DNA from: Fasciolopsis buskii
Taxonomy: Eukaryota; Platyhelminthes; Trematoda; Plagiorchiida; Fasciolidae
Direction of reading: 5' to 3'
Length of the DNA: 64,000 nucleotides
Assembly (NCBI GenBank): GCA_008360955.1
Contig: LUCM01007372.1
Location: forward strand, 62,001 to 126,000
The notes below the pieces were generated by a model. That model made no database searches. It was not told where the DNA came from and worked only from the letters and a program-made list of their open reading frames with translations. Position numbers and translations under genes: made by a program. Numbering within the stretch: position 1 is the stretch's first letter; each line of letters begins with the position of its first letter. Shown piece by piece: positions 38,735 to 51,700 of this stretch.

Positions 38735-38900
38735 TGGCGTACAGCAATTACGCTCGGACTTGGACGTCAAACTGGGACGAACGTTTTGAGGCAAATGCCT
38801 TCACAAATGAGCCAGTGGTGGGATCTAACACGGATGAAACAGCAGTATCGTGTTTCAGTAGTAGTGTCATATCAATGGCTAATGTGATGGCACTGCACGA
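38735..38900 (+). repeat. Possible strongly diverged SINE-A copy
   Basis: Only the block GGGATCTAACACGGATGAAA followed by CAGCAGTATCGTG resembles the family. The rest is too altered to align by eye. Confidence 0.25.
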
Positions 38901-38949
38901 TGAGCAGTTTTTTGTAAGGTCTAATCTACTGTTGGCATTTGTCAATTAA

Positions 38950-41400
38950 CGAGACTTTTATGGGGAAAATTTCAGTGATATGCAGTAGCACATGCATCGT
39001 GGACCGCAATCCCTTTTTATTGACAGATGATAGAATGTGAGACAAAGTGAATAAAAGGCGAAGAATTGCCGAAGATATCGTGCTTCCGGCAATACCGGTT
39101 TTCATTATTTCCACCACTTGCATGCGTTTCGTATTGGGTTGGATCAACAACGGCTACTGAACCTGGGAGACGGCCGATGTTTGCCAAATTCGCACTGAAG
39201 GTCTTCACTTTCCAAAGTCCCCAAGGATTTTCGTTTGGCCGTCGAATTACCAGAACACGGAGCTGAACTTGATTATTTCGCACGTATGTCATTCTGCAGC
39301 AAATCGTAGAAGAAGCTTCCAAAAACAGGAATCCCTGATGCCGGATCTCAGAGCAGTAAGGCGACCGCTGCAGTTTCAGTAGCTCAGATCAATAACAAAC
39401 TGACATTTATGTCTAGTGTGATCGTTGACTGTGGGATTCTAGTACATGAAATACAAGTTGATAAAAAACAGTCAATTCTAATTGTTGTCATTCTCTTTTC
39501 CTGGTACCGCAAAATGACCCCAGGGAGTCAAGATTAAAAACTGGAAACAAAATAAAGCTCGTCGATTTTTTACGTGAATGTATCATACTTACTGAGATTA
39601 GATCAGAAAACGTAGATGTTCATGGCAACACGGAGTGTACAACGAAAACGTCTGACATAATGTCGTATGGTTTGTTCGTTTTTGAATATTTTTCTGAACC
39701 CTGCAGGTGTGAATTCGTCAGTGCGCAATGCTCTAAGTTTTGTTCCGCACTTATGGTAGCCACGAGCGAATTCGTGTTTGGTGACCAATATCCGTACCTT
39801 CCTCAGCGTGGTGTCTAGTAGAATACATTGTTTTCTGAAGTAAACTTTCATGTGATTACGTGAAAAGACGATCAATGACGGTGCACGAGCAATTATCAAT
39901 CCAAACCCCCTGTAAACAGGCAAACATACAAGCAATAGCTAGACTAGACTGTAACTGCTGTCACCTACTTTGGTTCCAAGGCCATCCGCAGACAGAAAAA
40001 TAAGTGTACTTTTTTTAGTATGTCAGATTTACTAACTTACTTCTGTCTTGTATTGCCCTCCGTGATGTTCATATTAAATGATGTTATTGTGTACCTGCGA
40101 AGAACTGAAATGGATGTTTCGCCAGCCTGAGTAACGAAATGATAAGATAGTACAGAAATTACCGCTGGCGTAGTATTAAAGTTCAGTTAGTATATTTGTA
40201 ATGAAAGGCTGAAACAGTACCTTAACCTCTAAGTAATAATGGACAGCTGGAAGCGAGCGCAATTTTAGACGTAAAGCCGAACAAGATCAAGTGTATTACA
40301 AGCCAAAGCTGTTGGATATTCAAGGTTCCGATAAAGTTTTGAAGATGGGAAAACTGAAAAGAACAAGACAAGAACGCATCCGTAATTACTCAAAAAGTTA
40401 TGCGCAGATGATATGAGGGGTTCCCAAAATGACGTTAGAAAGAAACCCTTGTGCTGGGATTTGGTAGAACTTGGACTGACGTACTGTTTGCGCAGACACA
40501 TGCACGGAGCCTTCTGAGGGACATAAGAATAGCCCTTGATCTCCATCGTTCCTTACTCAAAACTAGCTAAACTTGCGTCATCAAGAATAACCATATAGGG
40601 CAAAATGGAAACCATTTTTTGTAGTGCATGTGTATTTCGCGGCTCTGCAATGCATCGAGTGAAAGTAAAATTGGGAACATTTTATTTTTGGGTCTGGTGA
40701 TTATCAGGTGAAACATTTGGGATAATTGAGGTATCTTTTGCCTTTGTGATGACGTTACAAAACCTTGATCGAAAGGAGCGATGTAGTCCAATTAAAATAG
40801 TCTTTGTACAAAGGAAAATCAGCACTCAAATAGCGATTCCAAACCACGAAGCCTCAATCATCCAAGCCCAAATCTTTCGTAATTTCAATTTGTGGTATGG
40901 ATTCTAAGAACTAAAAAATCATCAGCTGTCAACCAAAACATTTGATGATTCGGAAGTTATTTTGTCATAGTTGAACATTCTTATTTATTTGTGTATTGCA
41001 ATGGACTCCGAATTTATCAAATGTGGAGATGGGTTGGACAGCAAGCTGATCAGCAGTGGCATTCTAAGGAGCCCTTGGCACTATGAATTAATTTTTTTCT
41101 CATCTTATTGAGTCAGCAAAATGAAGACCACAAGACTATAAAAAAATCGATTTATCCGTTTTTTCTCCAAATAATATATCTAATCCGAATTTTTCAATGG
41201 CGGGAAATTTCGCATGCCTTTCAGCACTCATCTCACACCTGACAACGGCAGTATTCGAAGACAGCTATTTTTCGTTTGTTTGAATCTATCGAGAATGAAC
41301 CCTTATTACGCCCAGGCAATGCAACCACAGTGTCGACTAGGCACCTTGTTATATAGTGCTGATATATCTCAAACCGCTGGAAGTCAGACCAGACAGACCT
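38950..41400. other. Unassigned DNA
   Basis: There is no gene I can support. Minus-strand ORFs of 101 codons (39017-39322) and 110 codons (39603-39935) have no recognised domain. The first faintly recalls a CUB C-half but lacks the spacing. Confidence 0.3.
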
Positions 41401-41404
41401 TCAG

Positions 41405-41560
41405 CTATGGCATTCGATTCACAGTAGTCCGTCCGGAAACAAGCATCCCACTTCCGCAGTGAGGGGTGTGCAAATTCCTGATGTTCCCCAGCGAGGATCA
41501 AACAGCCGTAGATCTCAAAGGTAGACTTCACCGGTGAGACGGATGAATGATATGAAACTG
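41405..41560 (+). repeat. SINE family A copy, diverged
   Basis: It matches the family blockwise. AGCTATGGCATTCGATTCAC is the head, GTGCAAATTCCTGATG the middle, and CCAGCGAGGATCAAACAGCC the tail box. Confidence 0.5.
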
Positions 41561-44500
41561 GACATTAGAAATAAAGCGGTTCATATAATTTAAGGTGAAC
41601 CACAAAGGTGAATGAGAACGTCGATACTAATAAGGATCGGTTTCTTACGTCCAAATGGTTTATCGGTTTTATTTAACTTCACATAGTCAGTGGAGGTTTT
41701 TTCTTGGCTGATCTTGTAGAAGAAAACAGGTAACGGTTAGAAATTCTAGTAAATTTTTGGGCAAACCAAGGAGATCAAATGAACCCAAGCAGTAAGGAGA
41801 CATATAGAATGATGGCTGTATTGGTCAGGGTCCGGATTAGGTGACCGGGTCAATCGAGCGAGATGAGCAAGAACAATTTCCGAACTAAGAAGTGGCATCA
41901 CATTATCTTCATCTTTAATCTCGTCACTTCTGTTATTCAGGCCATAATAAAGTACACCAATTCCAAGAGGATGACGAGTCCATTTGAGGCATTTTAACTG
42001 AAGAAGTGAATGATTGCAAGAGGATTAAGTCCATGTGACATCCATTCTCAATGACCATGAGACTGATTACCGGTGATGCTTGTAAGTAGGACAGCAGAAG
42101 TGAGCCAACGTGACCAACTGCTGATGTCACCATCGCATATCGACCGGTCGGTTCATTTGAACACACTAACATGTGCATGCATGCCATACAGATATCATTC
42201 ATCGGAGGGTTGATCTGATCTAATCCAAGTTTAGTGCTGGCTTGCTAGGGCCGCCTGAGTCGATTTATTCCTACCGGTTTTTTGAGACAACTAATTAATT
42301 ATAGACTTCCCGGGCAACCTTTTTCACCTAGTCAAATGACCGAATTTCGCAACGAAAGCTGGATTACTCAATTTTAATGTGCTTGCACCGAATATGCATC
42401 CAAAAAATCTTAGGCTTTACACTGCACTAAGATGAACGGATTACGTTTTGAAGATTCGCGGTTTAAAGAACCGCGTGAATCGTGCATACTTAAGTGGTTT
42501 AACCAAGTATTTACAAATGTGTCACTCTAATAACTTACCTTTTTCTTCTTCAATCCGCATGATTGAAATGTTATTACGTGGGGGTGGGATGGTTCCTTTC
42601 TCTCGTCCGTATTTCATGTTTATCGTTTGAATTCCTTCGGTGGATGAACAGCTGGCTTGCATAAAACCAATCATTAGGTTCATTTATCGATAATCAAACA
42701 GTGCCTTTGCTAAATTTGGATTGACGGACATGGAAACAGCTGGAAATGACAATATTCAAGTGTGCGAATTTCATATTCAGATGTCACAACGTTGCATGCT
42801 AGCTTGAAAAGTTGGAATTTCTTCATCAAACATTGCGCATACGATGATGGTGATGGGCAGAACGTTGAAAAAAAAGCTCAAATTTGTAAGGAAATGCTTA
42901 AACCTTGTGGACCGTGTACGAGGATGCAAAGTAACCTCGAATCTTTTATTGTCATATTTTTCTACCGGTCCAGATGCCGAGTCACAGAGCACAAGTTGGC
43001 TATAATTGACATAATCGCCATGTTGAGTGGAGGATGGATTGTCAGCATGGAGTCTAATTCCCCCCTCATCCCTGTTCTCGATATTTTCGTTCAGTTTCTA
43101 TGACCTGTATTTTCCATTTTATTAATTAGCTGTCTACAGTTCAAACCACTCGCTGACGCATGAATAATCTTTTTGTGAAGTCCAGTCAAGCCCTCCAATC
43201 TGCTGAATCGAATCATGCCACTGACCCCAATGTTTGAACTGTTCGTGTCTATAGCAGTAAATATCCTTCACCTTCCCTGGTCGGCCCGAATGCTGGCTCA
43301 TTGTGGCTTGGCCTAAATAGGGGGAACACTTGACTGACGGTTTATTTAATCCCTTGTCGACTTATTCATGCTGTTACGTCTGATGTTTGAGATTTGTGCA
43401 AACTATAGGTCAGATCCAAGCTTGTCTTGGAGAAAGATTCGGTATTGGACTAAGCTTGAATTGTGTTATTCCACTCAGAGCTTGAAGATGAGATTTGTTA
43501 CTAGTAGATGTTTGTTTACCTTTGAGTACTTGGGTATAATCGGACTCTAGGCCTTCTGAGACTGTCGTGCAAGTGATGCAACTATCGACTAAGCATTGGC
43601 AACAACTGCTCTTAATATGTCGGTCGAAAAAACGACTGAGAGGTACTAAATTGGACACTGTCAATGTTGCATTTAATTGGTTAAAAATTAAACAGTGCTT
43701 TTTAGCTGAGAAATCATGGCAGAAAAGGATAAGCAGTCACTAGCAAAAAGGCCTGCAGCTAAGAAAATAAACACTGCCTTCAAACAGGTACAACGAAACT
43801 GCGTTGCAGGAAAACGACGAAACGACTCAAGAACAGTACTCAGATGACATGTTCACTTGTTTGGTGACGACGGCAACAAAATTTCCTCATCTACAATCCA
43901 TTCTGATGTAATCCACCTTTACTTAGTGTTGTAATACTCACTACACGATTACTGTAGAAAACAGTGGATGGAAACGAAGTAAAAAATACTGACCGTAAGC
44001 AACGGACTGTTGAATCACCAAAGTTCCTTCATTAATGATGATTCTTTTGCTGTATTCCCCCATTTAAGGAGAAAGAATTTCCTCACTTATTGTCGAGACC
44101 AAAATTAATCCTGTGGTAGATTCGAGTTTCTAGTTTTCCGTCTCATGCTTGAGCCGAATGTTCTGGGGTAAAATAAATCTCTGAGTTGTGTAAAGCTAAT
44201 CTAAATCACGAAGTGTTTTGGCGATACGGCTCATTCTCCGCAGTAAGAAAATCAGTGAGATCGTGTCGGTATGCCATTACCTTCTTCATAGTCTATTGAA
44301 ATAATTGGGTTGGAGTGTTAAAATAAGGCGGAAAATTAAAGTTCAAAGGCGTCTGTTTACCTTGGTGATGAGAAAATCGCTTTTCGAAACGGAATATACC
44401 CTTAATGCAAACCAAAGTTTGATGGACTCAAAGACGTCACAATAATCACTACTACGCTATCAACAGAATCTGCCATACATAACGAAAGCCGATGCCGCCG

Positions 44501-44915
44501 ATTCATTTGGGAATAAACACAACTATTCGCTATCCTAAAGTGATTAACACGCCCCGTACATCAACTGAAATTCTTCCACCTACCGGATGGTTGTTCCTAC
44601 TACTGATAAAACGAGTAAGCAGCATCGATTTTGAATACAAAACGGTAAGCAAAGTTTCCGATCTCTGTCCCAGTTGGCGACTGTTGCCATGCTTGGGTTC
44701 AAATACCGCCGAGGTGGAAAATGTTTCACAGTTGCGTCAGTTTCACATTTGTTGCAATCTGCGAACCAAACGTCTTAATCAGGAATGCCCGTGAATTCTA
44801 AATGAGTGGTTTTCGGGCAAATCTTGCTATGGAGGCCAAATTACGAGTTCACTGTGGTGGATTTCGCATGCTTACGTAATTTGGGAGGGTAACCATGGGT
44901 CCTGAGGTGAAATTG
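41561..44915. other. Unassigned DNA
   Basis: I see no supportable gene. The 113-codon ORF at 42762-43103 and the 100-codon ORF at 44492-44794 have no recognised motif. Confidence 0.3.
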
Positions 44916-44924
44916 ACGACCATC

Positions 44925-45015
44925 CTATGGAGTGGCCTTGTAGCTCATTCGGCACACAATACGCGATGCGAGTACGTGAGTTGCGTTCAGGAGCCCGCGG
45001 GCCGAATCCTGCAGG
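44925..45015 (+). repeat. tRNA-like Pol III promoter sequence (SINE head or tRNA relic)
   Basis: TAGCTCATTCGG (44941-44952) fits the A-box consensus. GGGCCGAATCC (44999-45009) matches the B-box consensus at 9 of 11 positions. The gap is 46 bp, within the usual range. I cannot fold a full cloverleaf, so a working tRNA gene is unlikely. Confidence 0.35.
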
Positions 45016-45546
45016 GGCCGAACATTTATCTTAGTTCAACCAATTTTGTTTTGTTGGCATCTCGAAAAACATTTGGTTTACCTGAGTTTAAACCCTTTGA
45101 TAATCTGCACCGCTCGTCTAAAACCCGGTTTGAGGTCGAGGCTAGGGAAAAATGAATTATAAGAATAAGATGGCCGTGGTCTCACCGCTACCACAAATCA
45201 AAAGACCGGTTGACGAAGTCATGTGAGCCGGGGGCTAGCTAAAATAACAAGCACACAATATAAAACTATCCTTTTTGTCCTCTTGTAGTCTGCTTACTGA
45301 GATGCCTGCTTCCAAGAACAGTGAACGAGGGGGTCCAACTGTTTCGCACTCGAGTGCGGCTTGCATGCGCCATAAGAGTTAATTTCTGTAAAATAATCAA
45401 TTCTATTTGAGCCTGTGCTGTCAGTCCACTCAGCAGCAATAAGTAGGAAAAAATTTTTAGAAAACAAAAATTCTTATAGGGAAAAATATAAAATGAACAA
45501 CAAAGTAAGTGACTGCAACAGGCCATACCATCACGAACAGAACCGA

Positions 45547-45552
45547 TTTATT
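45547..45552 (-). terminator. Polyadenylation signal AATAAA (minus strand)
   Basis: TTTATT on the plus strand gives AATAAA on the minus strand, about 115 nt downstream of the stop of the three-CUB gene's terminal exon at 45668. Confidence 0.5.
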
Positions 45553-45667
45553 TCAGAAAAAACAATTGCTGGTAAGTACTATACTTTGACACCAACATTA
45601 TGAATTCATGTGAATATTGTTCCAACAAATTGATACGATTTTATGAAAGAAAAGGGATGAGTTAGAT

Positions 45668-45765
45668 TTAGAAGATAGAACTGCCTGTTTCGGAAGTCAA
45701 ATTGAAGGTCAGAATGACCATTGATAACAGAAGAACTAAGCTGATCTGACTGCCTTGGACTGAAC
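45668..45765 (-). CDS. Terminal exon of three-CUB gene: hydrophobic tail (version 1)
   Basis: The acceptor CCATTTTCAG has a good pyrimidine tract. The exon enters in phase 1, matching the preceding CUB exon, and encodes GSVQGSQISLVLLLSMVILT and 12 further residues to a stop. An AATAAA follows. This makes it the preferred 3' end. Confidence 0.65.
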
Positions 45766-48700
45766 CTGAAAATGGGAAAGAAATGAGCGAAACTGAAACT
45801 TCAAAAGAAAATAGGGTGGCAGACAAAATTACTTTCACTAATTTGCCATCAGGCAATTACATCAGAATATATTACGGTACATTTTAAGAAAAAATACCAT
45901 TTAGCATGAGAAAAGAACGAGAAACGAAATTGCAGTGACAGGGCGTGAGCCGCACATACAATCCCGGGTGGTGGCCAAACGGATAAGGTCGTCGCGTTTG
46001 GACTTGGATGTCCCGGGTTCGAATTCTACAATCGTCGGTCAACTTCTCCACTTGGCAACTCTTTGTTCGCCGTGTCCCCCTTCCTGAAAATGTTGTACAT
46101 TATTCCATTAATAAAGGAAGTAAAAGATAAAAGATAAACCGGACGAATTCAACTTATTTTGAGTTTCTTGGAGCCTTATGTCAGACTTGGGGTACAAGTG
46201 AATCACATGAGTTTTACACACACGAAAGCTATTTTATTTTGCAGACAGGTAGATTGGGAAGAAAAAAGAAGCAGCTACGGTGGTGACACTTGGTTCTTTG
46301 ACATAGAGGATACTCCACCGTTTTCTGTGATCGATCACTGTTTTCCAGGTTTTGATTAGGTGCTGCGAAAATCAGGCGAGCAACGTCAAGATGAGTCTTT
46401 CTACTTCCAGTGTAAACAGTCTTCCTCTTACCTAAGATAACTGCTCAACCATGCTTTCGGTGTCCTGTAAATGTACTATGTATGATTGTTTATCATTTAT
46501 GATTCAATGAAGTTTTGCATGCCATGGGTGAGGATCGATGAAATCACGTGGTGGTCAGATTATAAAGTGAGCAGCGGTGAGAAGAAGTCAATTTTGAAGC
46601 TCGTAGCAGTCGATGGTTCCCGCCCTTTTGGTTAAAGTGGAAAATATAACAGTTGACGTTGGTTAAAGTTGAAGAGAGATATGGACGAAATTTAGCGCTG
46701 CTAATTCCGCAGAACTCATGTTTCGTTAAAAAACGAAAACAATTTTGAAAGCAATCGAAATGTGTACTACAAAAACAAGAGAATCTTTCATTTCATTGTT
46801 GCCCACTGTTTTTTTAATAATATATGCCCCATTTTGGTGGGATTTTAGTAAACTGTAGTCCTGTGGGATTGCGCCTGCTTTCACATACAAGTATATCTTC
46901 ATATATACTCGAAATGAAAGTAGTATCTGAGGGGGTGAACGTAACTTTCCTGGAAATACACGACCGGTTTTGAGGCAACTGTTACTCTCTAAGTGTTTGT
47001 GTTTAGGATTCTCCAGCCCAAACATTCGTATATTTTCGCATTTCAAAGTGGCATGTGTTTTCAGAATCCAGTCTATATTTTTAGGAGTTTGCCCAGAATA
47101 ATTCATGCGAAAACGTCCACCGCGCATGAAACAGATCACTTTATCACCCCGAATCCGACATAGTGCAGGGTGTGTGTACCGAGTTTACAGTGTAATTTTG
47201 TTGACCGACCGAAAGACTTGACTGTTTCAGTGTTCATCCATGCATGAACACAAGTTCATGTACCTTTTTAGAGCACCGTCTCCTAAGTGCAGTCGACTGC
47301 CTTACCTCGCAAAAAATATTTTACATGGATTTAAAACCGTGACCGAATTTTGGAGAACCACTTCCTGCGACCGTATGGATACCGTTGCCGAGATTTAAAA
47401 CAAATACGAAATTTGTCTGAGCAAAATGTTTCTTCGATCAACCCAAAGTCCGTCGCAGGTTTCCCTTGGAAGAACAGGATAACAAAAAACATCGAATCTC
47501 CGTGCTCGTGGCTTTCATATAGATAATAAGCTTATATTTTAATCTGGAGGAGTTCGAAGTAGACATTCTTGTTATTCGTTCAAGTGGAAACTTATGAAAC
47601 GTTTGACTGCTAATCTCAAACGATTAATTCATGCAACCCTTGGAACATCGGTCGCTGGGTCCCATTTTGTTAAAATCGTCAGGTCTTCTTTCATTGCACT
47701 GAAAATCAAGCCCTCCGAGAGGCATTTTGTGTTAGGATCAGGACCTGATTTTTACTCTGGTCTAGGCAGTCAATCGGTATCCTGTTTGCGGGGAAATTTG
47801 GTCAACAATAGATGATATAAAAACGGATTACGGGGCAGTTTACTCAGAAATCTATGCACAGTGAAATCTAGGAAATTATCCATCCAAGTTCACTTTCTCC
47901 CGGTATGATTTTCCCATTCCGTCAGCTTTTCGTATCACGGTGTTTGTGCATTCATCGGGAATGCAAATAAATTTTTCATGTAAGCGGTTAATAATTTTAC
48001 AAATAAAGTCGATTGGTTCAGGAACAATAGCTTATCTCGCCCCTTAAACTAACCTGCTTTGTAGATTAGAGTGAAACCGTCACCGTCTGTGAACTTTTTC
48101 CCATGGATGTGAATAAACACTGTCTCCGCTTTCTTGATGTGTTCCAAACTGGGTATAGCTGAACCGCAGAACTTGCGTGATGAATTCAACGCCTCCTCTT
48201 TTGTCAATTCTACTGTTAGATATCCCCCATCAGGGGTGCACGAATTCGTTGAGCCAATCTAGGCCAATGGAAAAAGAGGATAATTACTGAAGTCACAAGC
48301 AAATCTACTCAAACACCTAAGAGATTCAACAATCGTTTCGTGGCCTCTACTATTTCTGTTCTCTTTTAGTCACTGACGCAGTTATGATTCATCTATCGCT
48401 TTTTGATCAGGATGCGATTTACGCAACATGAGGTTCATTTTAAATTTAAATCAAAATCATTTTGCGATATTATTCATCCACTGCCTTCCAATTCCAGAAA
48501 TCCAGCATGACAGTTTGTCAGTACAATGATAACTATTGGGCATGCTGTACCAGGCAGCTGCGAACACCAGCAATATGATTGCTGCCAGTGATGTAGTAAT
48601 GTTGCTACAATTACTACCAATTTTATTCCTGCCACAAGTAATACAACAAAGGCAATATCCACCACCATTACTTATGCTGCTATTACTGCTACTACTACTA

Positions 48701-51700
48701 CTATTACTATTACCACTATTAATAACACTGTGGTGGTAAATAGCACGTGAAACTTCACGACTAGGGACAAGGAAATCGGTGCAACTCAACGAAATCGAAC
48801 TTCCATTGCAGGTGTCCAGGCAAATGGAACATTAAGATCTGTGAGAAATAGGACAAAATATATTTCCATTTATCTAAATAAATCCATTTGTCATAATCAG
48901 ATGATTCCCAACTTTTCAGCACCAGTCGTTCGATGATATTTTACAAAGAACTAACATTGGTTAACATAACTGTCCCATTAATAAATAATAACAAATAGAA
49001 AAGCACTTTAAACTGGTTTTATTCCCTTTTCGTTTACTGCGAAGAGTAGTCCTTCTTTGGAAGTCGTTCATCTGCTACTTAAGGACTAGTGATCAACCAA
49101 ATTCATTTGCGAGGCATTGGCACTATATTGTATAGTGTTGATGTTCGATAAATTGTCAGCAGTTTTCCCGGATAGTCTAACGGCCGAGAGGTTGGACTCA
49201 TAATCAGTCACATCGGATTCACGTCCCTGTGGGGCATAATTGGGTAGCCATTGTTAGTTATTCCTTATGAGGATAAGACAATTTTACAGAGCTTTCATGT
49301 TCTTCGGTGGCTAGTTTGATTTTGAGTCGTTGGAAGAATTGGAAGCTGTCCAAAATCCCAAGCCAAAATTAATACGACACAGATGACTTGAAATATTAAA
49401 GTGCTACTGTTATTCGAATTGGTAACAATATTAATATCTATACTACTTATATTATTAATACGTCAAAGTACATTTCCCTCCTCTATGGATCACACGTTCC
49501 CCTGTGACCGTTAATTTGTCACTCACTTTGAAATGGGAAAAAATAAGCATAAGCTCGTGTTTATTAGATGATGATTTGATTTCGTAGGTACAGTTGAACT
49601 GCGTGGGCAAATCGAATCCTTGTGTTGGTACGACCAAAGTATTTTCGCTTTTTCCAGCCGTGAGAGATTTGCTTGGACAAGTATACTGCGGGTTGTGGGG
49701 AACTGTTAGGAATGAATGAAAACAATCGCACTTCTTTTAATCAATCTATTACGATCTGAAAGTTAGTACAAGATATTCACTTGGATATTTTACCGAAAGT
49801 TTAGGAAAATAGTCATAAAAATGCAAACCTGATTTGTAACCCAGTGTAAATCCACTCTCGGCGGCCAGTTTGTCTCCCTCGAGGGTGATAAACAGCGTTG
49901 ATATTTTACCGTAATTCAACGGGGGAGGTGTTGTTCCACAATACACTTCTCGCGACATTTCGGACTGCATTTTTGTCAGGCCAGTGGATACAAATCCACT
50001 GTCGACGAAACATTGGTCCGAGGTACCAATCTGATTTAATGCAAAAAAACGGGAAAGTGAATAACGAAAGTGCACGAAATGGTTGGGTTATGCTATTTTT
50101 ATATTCGTAACCTAACTGTAACGAAATTTATGCCTGGATGGGTGCTTCAAAATTTACACACTTGCAGTCGCCATGGCAACCGTCTCATTCCTAATCAATC
50201 CTCTTCATTTGCATTGGCTTTGACAGCCCAAATATTAGATACAATATCAATTCTGTTATTATTATCGTAGCTTTAATTCGCTCTGTTTACTTCAGTTATA
50301 CAGAAAGTCCATAGGTTATCCACTAACCTTGAATTTCTCAAACCGCATACTAAGATACTTCCCTTCGGTTGATCGTAATTCGTAGGTACAAAGAAAGTCA
50401 GCAGGAAAGATTGATCCGGGTGTTGGCACGATAAGCCGTGTCTCCGAATCCGGAGCTACAAGCGGTCCAGTTGGACATTTGTAGACAGGATTTCCTTCAG
50501 GGATTTCGGAATTGCACAAAAGATGAACAGGCAAAAAAACGTTTTATCAATCAAAAATCAGCGAGGTAGTCACTCGTGCTAATCATATCATGCAAAGATG
50601 CATTTCTATTTTCATTCACTAAGTAAGTGTGAATAAGTGGAAAGGGAATAAACAAACCTGCGATGTAGAGCACTATTATTTGATTACCAACTCGAAAATT
50701 ACGAGTGTACACGTAGATTTTCCGTTTATAGTTTACTGGTAGTTCTGGAATTTTGTTCCCACATAGCCTGGTTTTTGAGGAAAGGGCTTCTTCCTCTGTC
50801 TCGCCAAACGTCACGAAAGGACCGGCATCAGTACATGCGGTTGTGGAGCCGACCTAATTGGGTTAGAGTCAAGAGGACCAGGGGGACGAAAAACGGGTGA
50901 TGACGAAGTCAAAATGCTCCCATAAATGCCGATACTTTTTGATTGATATACAAGTTTCTTATGACTTTAGCTTAGTCTAGATACAAGTGAAAACGCAAGC
51001 GAGTCTCTCGAGGATTATCTTTTTTTACGATACCCAGAAACCGAATCGAACTGAAAAACATGATACGCTCGGCAGCGCACATTTGGACGTTTACAAATTG
51101 TTTGGACACTTTTGGTCCAAAATTGATCAAATCAAAGTTTTCTTATTGCACTAAGTAATCGGTATGCTCTTTGTCCGTGCAAAAATTCTGACGAGAAAAG
51201 CTTATGCACTCACATAGGTGCGAGGGAAAAATATGGACTGCTAACTCTGACAGAATGAAAAATTGATACTTTGACCGACAATGACGTCTATTTGCCTAAG
51301 TTGCTTGAGGCTAGAGTTAAAAGAAACTCACTTCAAAAGTGCTGACAGTCAGTTTGACCATCTTTCCTTCGACAGTCGAGACGATTTCGCCGGTACAGTT
51401 CACACCGTCATTTGTTCTCCCCATTATGGCAAGCACATGCACTGTGTTCTGTGCGTGCATAGTACCCTGGGGACAGGCGCATTCGGCAAGACCAAGTGCC
51501 GATCCTGTACAACAGATGCAATTTCATAAGAGATTATTCGAGTTAAGAAAACTGATTTAGTTATTGTTAATGGATAGCTACTCGCTAATGCTACCGCATT
51601 TCTCAGCACTTTTACGATTCCGTGTCCGATATGCATATCTAGTAAGCAAAAACGCTTTTCAGCAGTAAGTACTCACTGGTTTGAAGCAACGATATGAACC

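Noticed and set aside
39017..39322. Minus ORF with a CUB-like end (RYCRK, then FIHFVS)
   Set aside because: No matching exon borders or cysteine spacing, and plus-strand ORFs overlap it. The similarity is too weak to call.
46806..47139. Upstream part of the 137-codon minus ORF as a further CUB half
   Set aside because: It lacks the cysteine spacing and a usable donor. Only its last 27 codons, after an AG, fit the gene's phase.
48457..48789. Serine/asparagine-rich minus-strand ORF between CUB3 exons
   Set aside because: The run is encoded by a TAC/TAT microsatellite in an intron. Exon 6 joins directly to the better CUB C-half at 48054-48258 with matching phase.
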